This document shows, piece by piece, positions 43,265 through 51,366 of a DNA stretch of 64,000 nt. The stretch is from G963422445 sp963422445 (GTDB taxonomy: Bacteria > Pseudomonadota > Alphaproteobacteria > Thalassobaculales > Thalassobaculaceae). The stretch spans positions 6,262,001 to 6,326,000 of the forward strand of contig OY729512.2 of assembly GCA_963422445.2 (NCBI GenBank), in the 5' to 3' direction. The notes under the pieces are model-generated. The model made no database searches. It was not told the origin of the DNA and saw nothing but the letters and a program-made list of their open reading frames with translations. Made by a program: the position numbers and the translations under genes. Positions within the stretch are counted from its first letter, which is position 1. Each line of letters begins with the position of its first letter.

Positions 43265-44262
43265 GCCGTCCATTCCGCACTGGCCCGATACTCTACGACC
43301 CACTGCGCAGCTTCGGCGAGCTGATCGTATCCTTCCACCGTCACGTTCGCCGCGACGAGCTGTTTGGCTTCCGCGACCCGGCGAGGCACCCGCAACCGGT
43401 GTAGCACATTTCCCATGACGCGAACGTCATCAGTGAACTTATCTTTATCCGTTGCGAACGGCACGATCATGTATGGGGCAAACTCTGTCACAGGCTGCTG
43501 GGCGAACCAGCGGTACTTGAACGCGCCGAGATGCCCCTTCAGCGATTTGTTACTCGCGTCCCTTCCGGTTGCAACTTGCGCGGCGGCGAGCGGAAACCCC
43601 GGCAGTCGATCTGGATGCGGACGAGCGGCGAATACATCTACCTGATCGTCCTTGGGGCGCCGCGGAGCGCCGATTTGAGCTTCCACGCGTCCATCGCCAA
43701 GCACTTTCCATATCTGATTCAGCTTGGCGTTGAATCCTGAACCGTCCGGTCGTGGGAATCCGAACGACCATGCATGACCTTGGATTTCGGCAGCCAACGC
43801 AGCAGTCGCGAAGTACTGGAAATACCGCCGCAGCGTCCGAACCTCACCCTCCCCGGGATGGACGCCGGAACCATCAAGAATCGGCGACAAGGCTCGCAGG
43901 TTGGATAACACGAGACTCAGAATGTAGGCCACCTGCCCAAATGAATCCTCTGTGGGAACATACGTCAGAACACCGCCATCGCCGTCGAGTTTGAAAGGGT
44001 ATGCGGTATCGAGCGCAGTCTGACGGTCTTCTATTCGTATGACAGCACCAGAGACGATTTCCTCTTCACCTCTTCGCATTTCCTCATCCAGATCGGCATG
44101 ATCTTCAGCCGCACCGATCATGGCTTGATTTGCAATATCAGACGCCAACGCGGTGCTATCGCTTGCAAAGAACGCCGCAAGTTCCAGAAAGTCGGCGATA
44201 CGGTCGAAATCGATCCGATCTCCGGTTGCGTCATCCATAGGAAAACACATGTGGGCCGTCAT
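43261..44262 (-). CDS. Unknown protein with possible restriction-nuclease core, middle gene of the operon
   Basis: The 333-residue protein matches no family I can name. Residues 1-150 look helical and contain FGQVAYILSLVLSNLRALSP. The segment DDQVDVF (205-211) followed by AAAQVATGRDASNKS (226-240) resembles the D...(E/Q)xK layout of PD-(D/E)XK enzymes, with Q229 in place of E and K239 as a possible shifted lysine; this is a hypothesis. Between a ParB-domain protein and a DNA methyltransferase, with ATGA overlaps to both, an endonuclease would make sense. The base composition looks less GC-rich than the ribosomal region, suggesting transfer. Alternatives are a target-recognition or structural subunit. 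Confidence 0.8.
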   Translation of the reverse strand: MTAHMCFPMDDATGDRIDFDRIADFLELAAFFASDSTALASDIANQAMIGAAEDHADLDEEMRRGEEEIVSGAVIRIEDRQTALDTAYPFKLDGDGGVLTYVPTEDSFGQVAYILSLVLSNLRALSPILDGSGVHPGEGEVRTLRRYFQYFATAALAAEIQGHAWSFGFPRPDGSGFNAKLNQIWKVLGDGRVEAQIGAPRRPKDDQVDVFAARPHPDRLPGFPLAAAQVATGRDASNKSLKGHLGAFKYRWFAQQPVTEFAPYMIVPFATDKDKFTDDVRVMGNVLHRLRVPRRVAEAKQLVAANVTVEGYDQLAEAAQWVVEYRASAEWTA

Positions 44263-45386
44263 TTGGCGATCTCCGCATCCCGGCGCTTTCTTGCCATGCG
44301 TTCATAGACGGTCGCGCTCGTTTCCTTGACATCCTCCGCGATGTCGAGCAGCGATTGGTCTCGTCCGTCATAAGCCCTGAGCGATCCGGCGGCTTCCCGT
44401 ACTTGGTCGCGCGCGCGGATTAGGGACGCGGTGAACTGCTTGTCCACGGGCTCGGTGCTCGCGTGGGCCGCGTCCAGATCGCCCGTCGCTTCCAGGATGT
44501 GGCGTCCTGCCGCATGAGCGAGAACTTCTCCGAGATACTTGATATCGGGATTTTGCGATCGGATGACCGGCGGAGAATCGTCTTCTTTCGACCCGTGGAT
44601 CCAAATGAGAACCTTTCGAAGCTCTTCAAATTTCTCTCGCGGAACTTGGTTCGGCTCGGGATCGTATCCCGCCCATCTAGCTCCGAGACCGAGATAGTCC
44701 ATGTACTGGGAACGGGACAACGCCACATAAAGATGTGAGAAATTGAATCTTGTCGAGTATCGATCCTCTATACGGAACAGCCCTTCGCGCTCGGCCTGTT
44801 CGAGTACGTACACAGCTGATACCATGCGTTTCACCGTGTCGTGCTTGTCGCCGATGGCATTCGCGATGTCTTTCAGATTTATGCCGTTGGGCCGCTCTTC
44901 CTTGTACCATGCTGCCACGAAGCGGGCCTTGGCGTATGCGTCCCATTTGGCCGGACCGTTGATGTGCTTGAATCCAATGAATGAACGTGCTCTCTCGCGG
45001 TTTGCGACCAGGTACACCGACACGCGATCCAATGTCGTGCGTAGCGAGTCTTCAATTGGTGGAACCGTGATGCGAAGGTTTTCAGACGCCGCGACCCGGT
45101 CGACCAGATCCGGTTCCTGAAACACGCGTAAAGCCGCGAGCCGCCGGTTGCCTTCCAGCACAACAAGTTCGTCGCCGTCCGGTACCGGCGCGACCACTAG
45201 CGGTTCAATGTCCAAGTATCCGTTAGTGGAGATCGACTGGAGCAGTTCGCCAAGCGCCGATCTACGGTACAGTCGGGCGATCATCGCTTCATCTGAATCA
45301 TTCTCGGCGCTGCCTAGCAGCCGGGGGTTTTGGCGATCCAACCGAAGCCGCTCAACCGGCACCTTTTCGACCGTTTCAGGTTCCAT
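44259..45386 (-). CDS. ParB N-terminal (ParB/Srx-fold) domain protein, first gene of the operon
   Basis: 375 residues. The N-terminal ParB-like domain (about 8-130) has LRLDRQNPRL and the box LEGNRRLAALR (77-87), where classical ParB has GERR. A helix-turn-helix-like stretch LKDIANAIGDKHDTVKRMVS follows (171-190), then a helical C-terminal half. ParB-fold proteins can be CTPases, nucleases or kinases; here the lack of a parA partner and the coupling to a methyltransferase argue against chromosome partition. AAGGA precedes the ATG. The stop overlaps the next gene by 4 bp. Role inferred: DNA-binding or nuclease component of a defence module. Confidence 0.85.
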   Translation of the reverse strand: MEPETVEKVPVERLRLDRQNPRLLGSAENDSDEAMIARLYRRSALGELLQSISTNGYLDIEPLVVAPVPDGDELVVLEGNRRLAALRVFQEPDLVDRVAASENLRITVPPIEDSLRTTLDRVSVYLVANRERARSFIGFKHINGPAKWDAYAKARFVAAWYKEERPNGINLKDIANAIGDKHDTVKRMVSAVYVLEQAEREGLFRIEDRYSTRFNFSHLYVALSRSQYMDYLGLGARWAGYDPEPNQVPREKFEELRKVLIWIHGSKEDDSPPVIRSQNPDIKYLGEVLAHAAGRHILEATGDLDAAHASTEPVDKQFTASLIRARDQVREAAGSLRAYDGRDQSLLDIAEDVKETSATVYERMARKRRDAEIAK

Positions 45387-46328
45387 GGGGCTATTCCTTC
45401 CACACCGCCCTGTCGTATTGCTCTGTCAGAGCCTGACCTAAAACTGGTTGGGTGGTCTCGCATGGTGTTCTTCATGGGTGAACAACCGCACCATGGGGGT
45501 ACATCATGCCTTGGAAAGAGACCACACGGAAGCAGTATAGCCGCAAGACGGAGCGTTACGAAAGCGATTTGACCGATGCCGAATGGGCCTTGCTGGACCC
45601 GCTTCTTCCATCGTCGTGCCAGCTTGGTCGCCCCGTCAGGTGGATCTGCACGACGTGGTGAACGCAATCGCCTGCATGCTCTGGGCAGTGTGCAGTTGGC
45701 GGGCATTACCGAAGGATTTTCAGGCGTTTACGACGGTTCAGACCTATTTCTATGCGTGGTCCTGGTCGGGGGGATCCTGGAGCAGGTTTGCGCCCGTTTT
45801 ACGACGCTTGAGCGGCTCCGGTCGGGGCGTAGTGCGGACCCGAGCGCGGCCATCATCGATAGTCAGAGCGTGCCGACGGTCGAAGCGGGCAGCGAGGAAT
45901 GCGGCGACGATGCCGGCAAGCGTCACCTTGCCGTCGACGTCGACGGCAACGCGCTTGTCGCCCAGATCCATCCGGCACAGATCCAGGACCGGGATGGTGC
46001 GTGTCCCTTGTTGCCGGCGTTGCAGGCCAGTCAGAACACGGTGCAGATCGTGTTTCCCGACGGCGCCTATGGCGGCAACAAGCTGGCAAGCAAGCTCAAG
46101 GAAGCGAATTGCCCGATCACTGTGAAGGTTATCAGCAAACCCAGGGACGCCGAAGGGTTCGTCGTCATGTCCCGGCACTGGGTGGTCGAACGCACCTTCG
46201 GATGGCTGCGCCGCTGCCGGTGCCTCTCCAGAGACTTCGAGCGATCCATCGCCAGCGCCCTCGCTTGCCTCCTGCTGGCTCTAAGCCGTGTTCTCATGCA
46301 CCGCCTCGGACGCATGCAAGTCACTGTC

Positions 46329-47740
46329 GAGCTTCTTGCAAAATTGCCGGCCCGACCGGTTTTTACCTTGTCGAGGCTGATTTTGTTGTCGAGGGCCTGG
46401 GTCCCGGGGCCACCTCGTGGTATGTTGTGTTTCTACAATAATAAGATACCACGAGGTGGCCCCGGGACCCTTGGCTCGGCCCTATCCGATCTCTGGCACC
46501 GATTTCAAGGGGACCTTTTCCCTGCGTTGGCCGAGGCGGTCGGTCCTCTCCTGGAGACGCACAAGCGCTTCGTGACAGCTCTCGATCTCGTCAAGGTGGA
46601 GGGCTTCGTCGATGAGGTGTGGACCGGTCCGGGTCGGCCCCGGGAGGATCGCCGGGCGCGTCATCGCCAAGGCGGTATGGGATCTGCCGACGACCCGCCA
46701 CCTGATCGACAGGCTCAAGGTGGACCCGACGTTGCGCCGACTGTGCGGCGGGTCGCGTGTCGCGGAGATCCCGAGTGAAGCGACGTTTTCGCGGGCGTTT
46801 GCCGAATTTTCGCAGTCCCGTCTTCCGGAGAGGATGCACGCGGCTCTGGTTGCAGAGACACTGGGCGATGCGCTCATCGGCCACGTGTCGAGGGACTCGA
46901 CGGCCATCGAGGCCCGGGAGACGCCGGCCCCGACGCCGAAGGCCGAGACGCCGAACCGCAAGCGCGGCCGGCCCCGCAAGGGCGCGGAGAGGACGAAGGA
47001 GCCTGGGCGTCTCGAACGGGATGGATCTCGATGAGAGGCTCGACGCGCTGCCGAAGGTCTGCGATCACGGGGCAAAGAAGACTGCCAGGGGGGCCTGGAG
47101 GCCTGGCGCGGTTACAAGCTGCATATCGACACAGCAGACTGCGGGGTGCCGCTGAGTACCGTTCTCACCTCGGCATCCGTCCATGACAGCCAGGTCGCGA
47201 TCCCGCTGGCGATGATGACCGCCGGGCGTGTGACCAATCTCTACGATCTCATGGACGCGGCCTATGATGCCAGGGAGATCTACCAGATGAGCGAACGGCT
47301 TGGCCATGTGCCGATCATCGATGTCAATCCGCGCCGGGACAAGGACCTCAAGGAGGAGCGAGACCGGGAGGCCCGGGCCCGGCGTGCAATAGGCCATGTC
47401 GCTCCCGAGACCGTGCGGTTCCGGATCCGGTCCGGTGTCGAGAGGACCAACGCCCGCCATCTCATGTTCGGCATCCTGGCCCTGGCGGCTGACCCGTTGA
47501 TACGTCTTGCCACCCCATAGGGCGGCTCCGACAACGCATGCCGACCCTTCGCGGCCATCTCGAAGAGAGGGGCCCGGAGAGGCGTGTCCCGATGTCCGCA
47601 AAGGTCCCTGTTCGGTCTCATCATCTCTGATGAGACACCGCGAATCCATGGATTCCGACCTCCAGGTGCAGAGGTGACCGGGATCAACCGACCGATCCGA
47701 CCTCACCGGACCCTGGGGACAGGAATTTTGCAAGAGGTTC
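46329..47740 (+). mobile_element. Nested DDE element (IS1182-like; family uncertain), type D, copy 1
   Basis: The 17-base ends GAGCTTCTTGCAAAATT and (inverted) GAACCTCTTGCAAAATT match at 15 positions. TGTC is duplicated outside (46,325-46,328 and 47,741-47,744). A decayed DDE_Tnp_1-type transposase lies inside: ALSDLWHRFQGDLFPALAEA, TTRHLIDRLKVDPTLRRLC, SRDSTAIEARE, LYDLMDAAYDA, RSGVERTNAR, HLMFGILALAADPLIRL. At least three frameshifts are visible, and about 20 residues are missing after VERTNAR. A second copy runs off the right edge of the window. Confidence 0.78.
46399..46470. repeat. Perfect 25-bp inverted repeat with 22-base loop
   Basis: Bases 46,399-46,423 are the exact reverse complement of 46,446-46,470 (GGGTCCCGGGGCCACC... 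against ...GGTGGCCCCGGGACCC). The AT-rich loop holds TACAAT. It lies just inside the left end of element D, and the first ATG of the transposase frame (46,422) falls at the arm/loop boundary. Possible roles are a block to read-through from outside, occlusion of the transposase start, or a separate small palindromic element. No function is proven. Confidence 0.9.
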
Positions 47741-47776
47741 TGTCACTAATTCATATCATTATGATTCAGACACTGA

Positions 47777-48550
47777 GAACAGGAAACCCTGCCCGATCCG
47801 GATCAGCGTACCGAGGGAAGGCCGGGTCGGCGGCACTCCCACGCCGAGAAAGGACAGAGTGGATTCGGCGATGATCGCCAGCGCCAGCCCGATGGTGGCG
47901 ATCACGAGCACCGGCGCGGTCACGTTGGGCAGAATATGCCGGAACATGATGAATGCGGAGCCGAGTCCCACCAGTCGGGCCACCTGCACATAATCCTTGC
48001 CGCGCTCGGCCATGGTGGCTCCCCGGACCGTGCGCGCATATTGCACTCATTCCGAAAGGGCTACCGCCACGATCAATAACCCTACCGCGACCTCGTCGAT
48101 GCTGGTCTTCGGCATCACCCGTGGCATGGTGCCGAAGACCAGCATCGACGGGAAGGTAAGTTGTATCTCGGCTACATGCATAATCAGCGCGTCGACCCAG
48201 CCTCTGCGATATCCGACAACCAGACCCAGTACGACGCCGATCATCATAGACAGCGGCACGGCGTTCACACCGACGGCGAGAGACAACCGGGTGCCAAACA
48301 GGATCACCGAGAAAACGTCACGGCCTTGATCGTCGGTTCCGAGCCAATAGACCGTTCCTGTCAAGATAGCGAGAGGCATTGGCGGCGTGAAACCGTCGAG
48401 GATCACCGAGTCGCGGGATCGAACGGCGCAACCAGCGGGGCGAATACGGGAGCCGACACGACCGGAATGGAGATCAGCGCCGCTGCGAGAGCCGGAACGC
48501 GTGGAACAGGTCGGATTCCAGGGCCCGATGCGATGGCAGCGGAGCAGCGG
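47777..48550 (-). pseudogene. dppC: Remnant of a dipeptide ABC-transporter permease (DppC)
   Basis: Typical DppC sequence in three pieces. The first is PVVSAPVFAPLVAPFDPATR. A shift at about 48,406 leads to TVYWLGTDDQGRDVFSVILF and VVGYRRGWVDALIMHVAEIQ. A second shift at about 48,047 leads to ARTVRGATMAERGKDYVQVA, LSFLGVGVPPTRPSLGTLIR and GQGFLFS. The last ~40 residues are replaced by the right end of the composite element. Two frameshifts plus truncation make it non-functional. Confidence 0.9.
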
Positions 48551-48658
48551 TCACCGCGCCGCACCCGACCGCTGAATCCGGAAGCGCGGGTCGGCGACAA
48601 AATAGAGCATGTCCATCGGGAGGTTGATCGATACGATCAGTAGGAAATAGGCGGCCAT
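48551..48658 (-). pseudogene. dppB: 35-codon remnant of the DppB permease
   Basis: The reading MAAYFLLIVSINLPMDMLYF followed by VADPRFRIQRSGAAR matches only the very C-terminus of DppB-type permeases (a last helix, then the DPR.R motif). It begins 12 bases after the dppA stop, next to a CGCGCGC run, so about 290 codons were deleted between dppA and this point. Confidence 0.75.
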
Positions 48659-49211
48659 GTCCCGCGCGCGCTATCGGACGAAGGTCATGTACTTGAAGTA
48701 CGGCTGATCTTCGCTCTGTACGTCGAACCGGATGCTATCCTTCATGCTCCAGTTCAGCACCTGGTTGTGAATGGCGAGATAAACGATGTCACCCTGCACC
48801 CGCTTCCAGATACGGGCGACCGTGTCGTTGCGCCGGACGGTATCGACTTCGGACGCCAAGCCCTCGATCATCCGGTCGAGGGCGGGATTGGAGTAGTATG
48901 GGCCGTTTCAGGAGCCGTACCTGTCGGTGGTGCTGTGCACAAGGGAGTTGAAGATGTATTCGGAGTCGAAAGTCGGCACGCCCCGAATGAGCATGTAGAA
49001 ATCCGATCCCCTTTTCACGATCAGGGGAAGTGCCACGCCTGCACCACGAGCTTCACGGCGATTCCGATTTGCCCCATCTTCCCGACCATGGCCTGACAGA
49101 TCGCTCCATCGTTGATATATCTGGTCGTCGGGACAATGCAGCGTCACCTCGAAACCGTCTCCGTAGCCGGCCTTGACCATCAGTTTTCGGGCCCCGCTCG
49201 ACATCCGGCTA

Positions 49212-50389
49212 GTGTCCTGTACGCAAAGTTCGTATTGTTAAGGGGGTGGTGTCGATTCGGGGGGCATGGTGATGCGACTTTCGGTGGAGATCAAGCTGAG
49301 CGCGGACGAGCGCAACGAGCTTGAGCGGCTGGCGCGCGGGCGCAAAGTCTGGCGAGGCCTGTCCGATCGGGCGCACATCGTGCTGCTGGCGGCCGAAGGG
49401 CTTACCAATGTGCAGATTGGGAGCGTGCTGGGCGTGACCAGCCAGACCGCCAGGAAGTGGCGCAATCGCTTCGCAGAGCATCGTCTTGACGGGCTTGACG
49501 ACGAGCCGCGCTCCGGCCGTCCCCGGCGCATCGATGACGACGCCGTGGCCGAGGTGGTGCGCAAGACGCTTGAGGAGAAGCCTCGTGACGCGACCCAATG
49601 GAGCACGCGCTCGATGGCGCAGGCGACGGGGTATGCGCCGTCGACGGTCAATCGCATCTGGCGAGCCTTTTCCCTTCAGCCGCACAGGAGCGAGACCTTC
49701 AAGCTCTCGGCAGACCCCTACTTCGTGGACAAGACGCGCGACATCGTGGGGCTCTACGTGGACCCGCCGCAGCATGCCATGGTCCTCTGCGTGGACGAGA
49801 AATCGCAGGTTCAGGCCCTCGATCGCACCCAGCCGCTGCTGCCGCTGCGCCCGGGGCAGGTCGAGCGGCGCACTCACGATTACAAGCGCAACGGCACGAC
49901 CTCGCTCTTCGCAGCCCTTGACGTCGCCACAGGCAAGGTCATCGGACAGTGCTATCGGCGCCACCGCAGCGTGGAGTTCCGCAAGTTCCTGGATCACGTC
50001 GAGGCCAACGTGCCGCCCGACCTCGAGATCCACATCGTCATGGACAACTACTCGACCCACAAGACGAAGACGATCCGCGACTGGTTCGCCCGGCGACCGC
50101 GCTGGCATGTTCACTTCACCCCGACCTCTGCCTCGTGGCTCAACCAAGTCGAGCGCTTCTTCGCCGATCTGACAGAGAAGCAGATCCGGCGCGGGGTTCA
50201 CCGATCGACCGTCGAGCTGGAGCAGGCGATCACCGGGTACATCGACACCGTCAACGAGGACCCCAAGCCCTTCCGCTGGCACAAGACAGCCGATGAAATC
50301 CTGGCGTCCATCAAGCGCTTCTGCCTCAGGACCCTCGAAACCGCTGCAGCCGCAACATCATAACGGTACGAACTTTGGAATCAGGACAC
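49212..50389 (+). mobile_element. IS630-family insertion sequence, copy 2
   Basis: Inverted ends GTGTCCTG...CAAAGTTCGTA and the matching complement (TACGAACTTTG...CAGGACAC) are flanked by TA on both sides (49,210-49,211 and 50,390-50,391). The element is 1,178 bp long and carries an uninterrupted transposase. Removing it and one TA rejoins the dppA remnant (TPELHAYP to ARKLMVKAGYGDGF), which confirms the boundaries. Confidence 0.92.
49266..50363 (+). CDS. IS630-family transposase (intact)
   Basis: 365 residues. The N-terminal helix-turn-helix region (about 30-75) contains LTNVQIGSVLGVTSQTARKW. The DDE residues are D177 in LCVDEKSQ, D260 in IVMDNYSTHK and E296 in SASWLNQVERFF. A second winged-helix-like part contains DATQWSTRSMAQATGYAPST. 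No frameshift or stop was seen, so this is the only clearly intact mobile-element gene in the accessory region and may be active. MVM offers an alternative start at the third codon. Confidence 0.95.
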   Translation: MVMRLSVEIKLSADERNELERLARGRKVWRGLSDRAHIVLLAAEGLTNVQIGSVLGVTSQTARKWRNRFAEHRLDGLDDEPRSGRPRRIDDDAVAEVVRKTLEEKPRDATQWSTRSMAQATGYAPSTVNRIWRAFSLQPHRSETFKLSADPYFVDKTRDIVGLYVDPPQHAMVLCVDEKSQVQALDRTQPLLPLRPGQVERRTHDYKRNGTTSLFAALDVATGKVIGQCYRRHRSVEFRKFLDHVEANVPPDLEIHIVMDNYSTHKTKTIRDWFARRPRWHVHFTPTSASWLNQVERFFADLTEKQIRRGVHRSTVELEQAITGYIDTVNEDPKPFRWHKTADEILASIKRFCLRTLETAAAATS

Positions 50390-51366
50390 TAGGGATAGGC
50401 ATGCAGTTCCGGGGTCGAGCCATTGACGAATGGCGACAGGATGACGCCGGTCGGGTCGGACTGGCCACGCATCACCACCTTCCCGATTGCTTCCCGATCG
50501 AGCGCGACGTTCATGGCCTTGCGCACTCTCCTGTCGGCGAACGGGTTCCAGCCCGACACATTGTCGTTCTCCAGATCTCCGTCACCGAGGTTGAGGCCGA
50601 AGAAGATCGTCCGGTTCTGCGACGCCGAAGCTACCTTCAGCCCGCTGGCGCGTGACACCCCGGCGCAGATCCTGCACGGGCATGTCCTGGATGAAATCCA
50701 GATCGCCGACCACAGCGGAAATTTCCCCTTGCCCCAGTAGCGGTCATTGCGGCGCAGGACGGTTTTCGCGTCGGGTTGCCGGCTAACAAGGCGGAAGGCG
50801 CCGCTTCCGTTGGCGTTGCGCTCGGCGTGGGTCTCCTCACCGCCGTTGAAGTCCTGCGGTTTCTCGACGCCGTGCGTCTTCGCCCAGCCGGCATCCATCA
50901 CGAACAGGTTGTTCAGGTTGTTGGGGAGCAGCGGATTCGGTCCCGTAGTCCCGACATGAACGGTGTGATCGTCGACGCGCCGGACATCGGCGATCGAGAC
51001 AAGCAATTCCTTCATAGAGGAATCGGGATGCATCGCCCGTTGAAACGAAGACACCACATCGTCGACGTTGAAGGCTGCACCGTCATGGAATGTCACGCCC
51101 TGTCGACGTTTGAATTCCCATACTTCCGGATCCGATATCGTGCCCACGATATCGCGAGCATCGGAGCGATCCGGGTCGTCTGTCGCGAAGCAACAGTGGC
51201 TCGTAGACCTGGTGCGCCAGGGCGCGCGTCGGACCCTCGTTCTGCACATGCGGATCGAGGGTCAGGAAGTCTCACCGGCACGGGCCCAGCACAGGGTCTC
51301 GGCATGGGCCAGCAAAGACGAGTCAAAAAGGAAAACGACAACGGCCACACGGAGGTGATTGTTCAT

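Larger units (their letters stand above)
40261..47773. mobile_element. Composite-transposon-like unit bounded by two IS5-type copies
   Basis: Two related IS5-family copies in direct orientation (40,261-41,827 and 45,429-47,773) enclose a three-gene operon. The trinucleotide TGA stands outside both outer ends (40,258-40,260 and 47,774-47,776), as expected for a TNA-duplicating element that moved as one unit. The inner flanks differ (TTA and TCA). However, about 0.6 kb of dppC/dppD is missing at the insertion point, so a deletion accompanied or preceded insertion. Both IS copies have broken transposase genes, so the unit is probably immobile now. Confidence 0.6.
45429..47773 (+). mobile_element. 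IS5-family element (type A), copy 2, interrupted
   Basis: It starts GAGCCTGACCTAAAACT, as copy 1 does. The transposase starts MPWKETTRKQYSRKTERYES at 45,507 and loses frame at about 45,625 and 45,775. It lacks a short KIKGRK-like segment and stays open through VEAGSEECGDDAG, PDGAYGGNKLASKLKEANC and RHWVVERTFGWLRR to about 46,328. There a different element (46,329-47,740) is inserted. The last 33 bases (47,741-47,773) repeat the right end of copy 1 with minor changes, which proves that the two pieces belong together. Confidence 0.8.
48671..51366 (-). pseudogene. dppA: Interrupted dipeptide-binding protein (DppA/OppA, SBP family 5)
   Basis: It begins with a signal-peptide-like MNNHLRVAVVVFLFDSSLLA at 51,366. 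The body reads VWEFKRRQGVTFHDGAAFNV, NPLLPNNLNNLFVMDAG, NGSGAFRLVSRQPDAKT, RRVRKAMNVALDREAIGKVV and GVILSPFVNGSTPELHAYP. Frameshifts occur near the N-terminus and around 50,690. The IS630 copy 2 (49,212-50,389) then splits it. The C-terminal part continues with ARKLMVKAGYGDGFEVTL and ends FDVQSEDQPYFKYMTFVR at 48,671, with more frame breaks near 48,900-49,100. Confidence 0.9.

Noticed and set aside
43264..43303. Longer methyltransferase start at 43,303
   Set aside because: It would overlap the preceding gene by about 40 bases, whereas the ATG at 43,264 gives the ATGA overlap also used at the other junction of the operon.
42176..45386. Reading the ParB-domain gene as part of a plasmid or chromosome partition locus
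   Set aside because: No ParA ATPase, parS-like repeats or replication gene nearby; the gene is translationally coupled to a putative nuclease and a methyltransferase.
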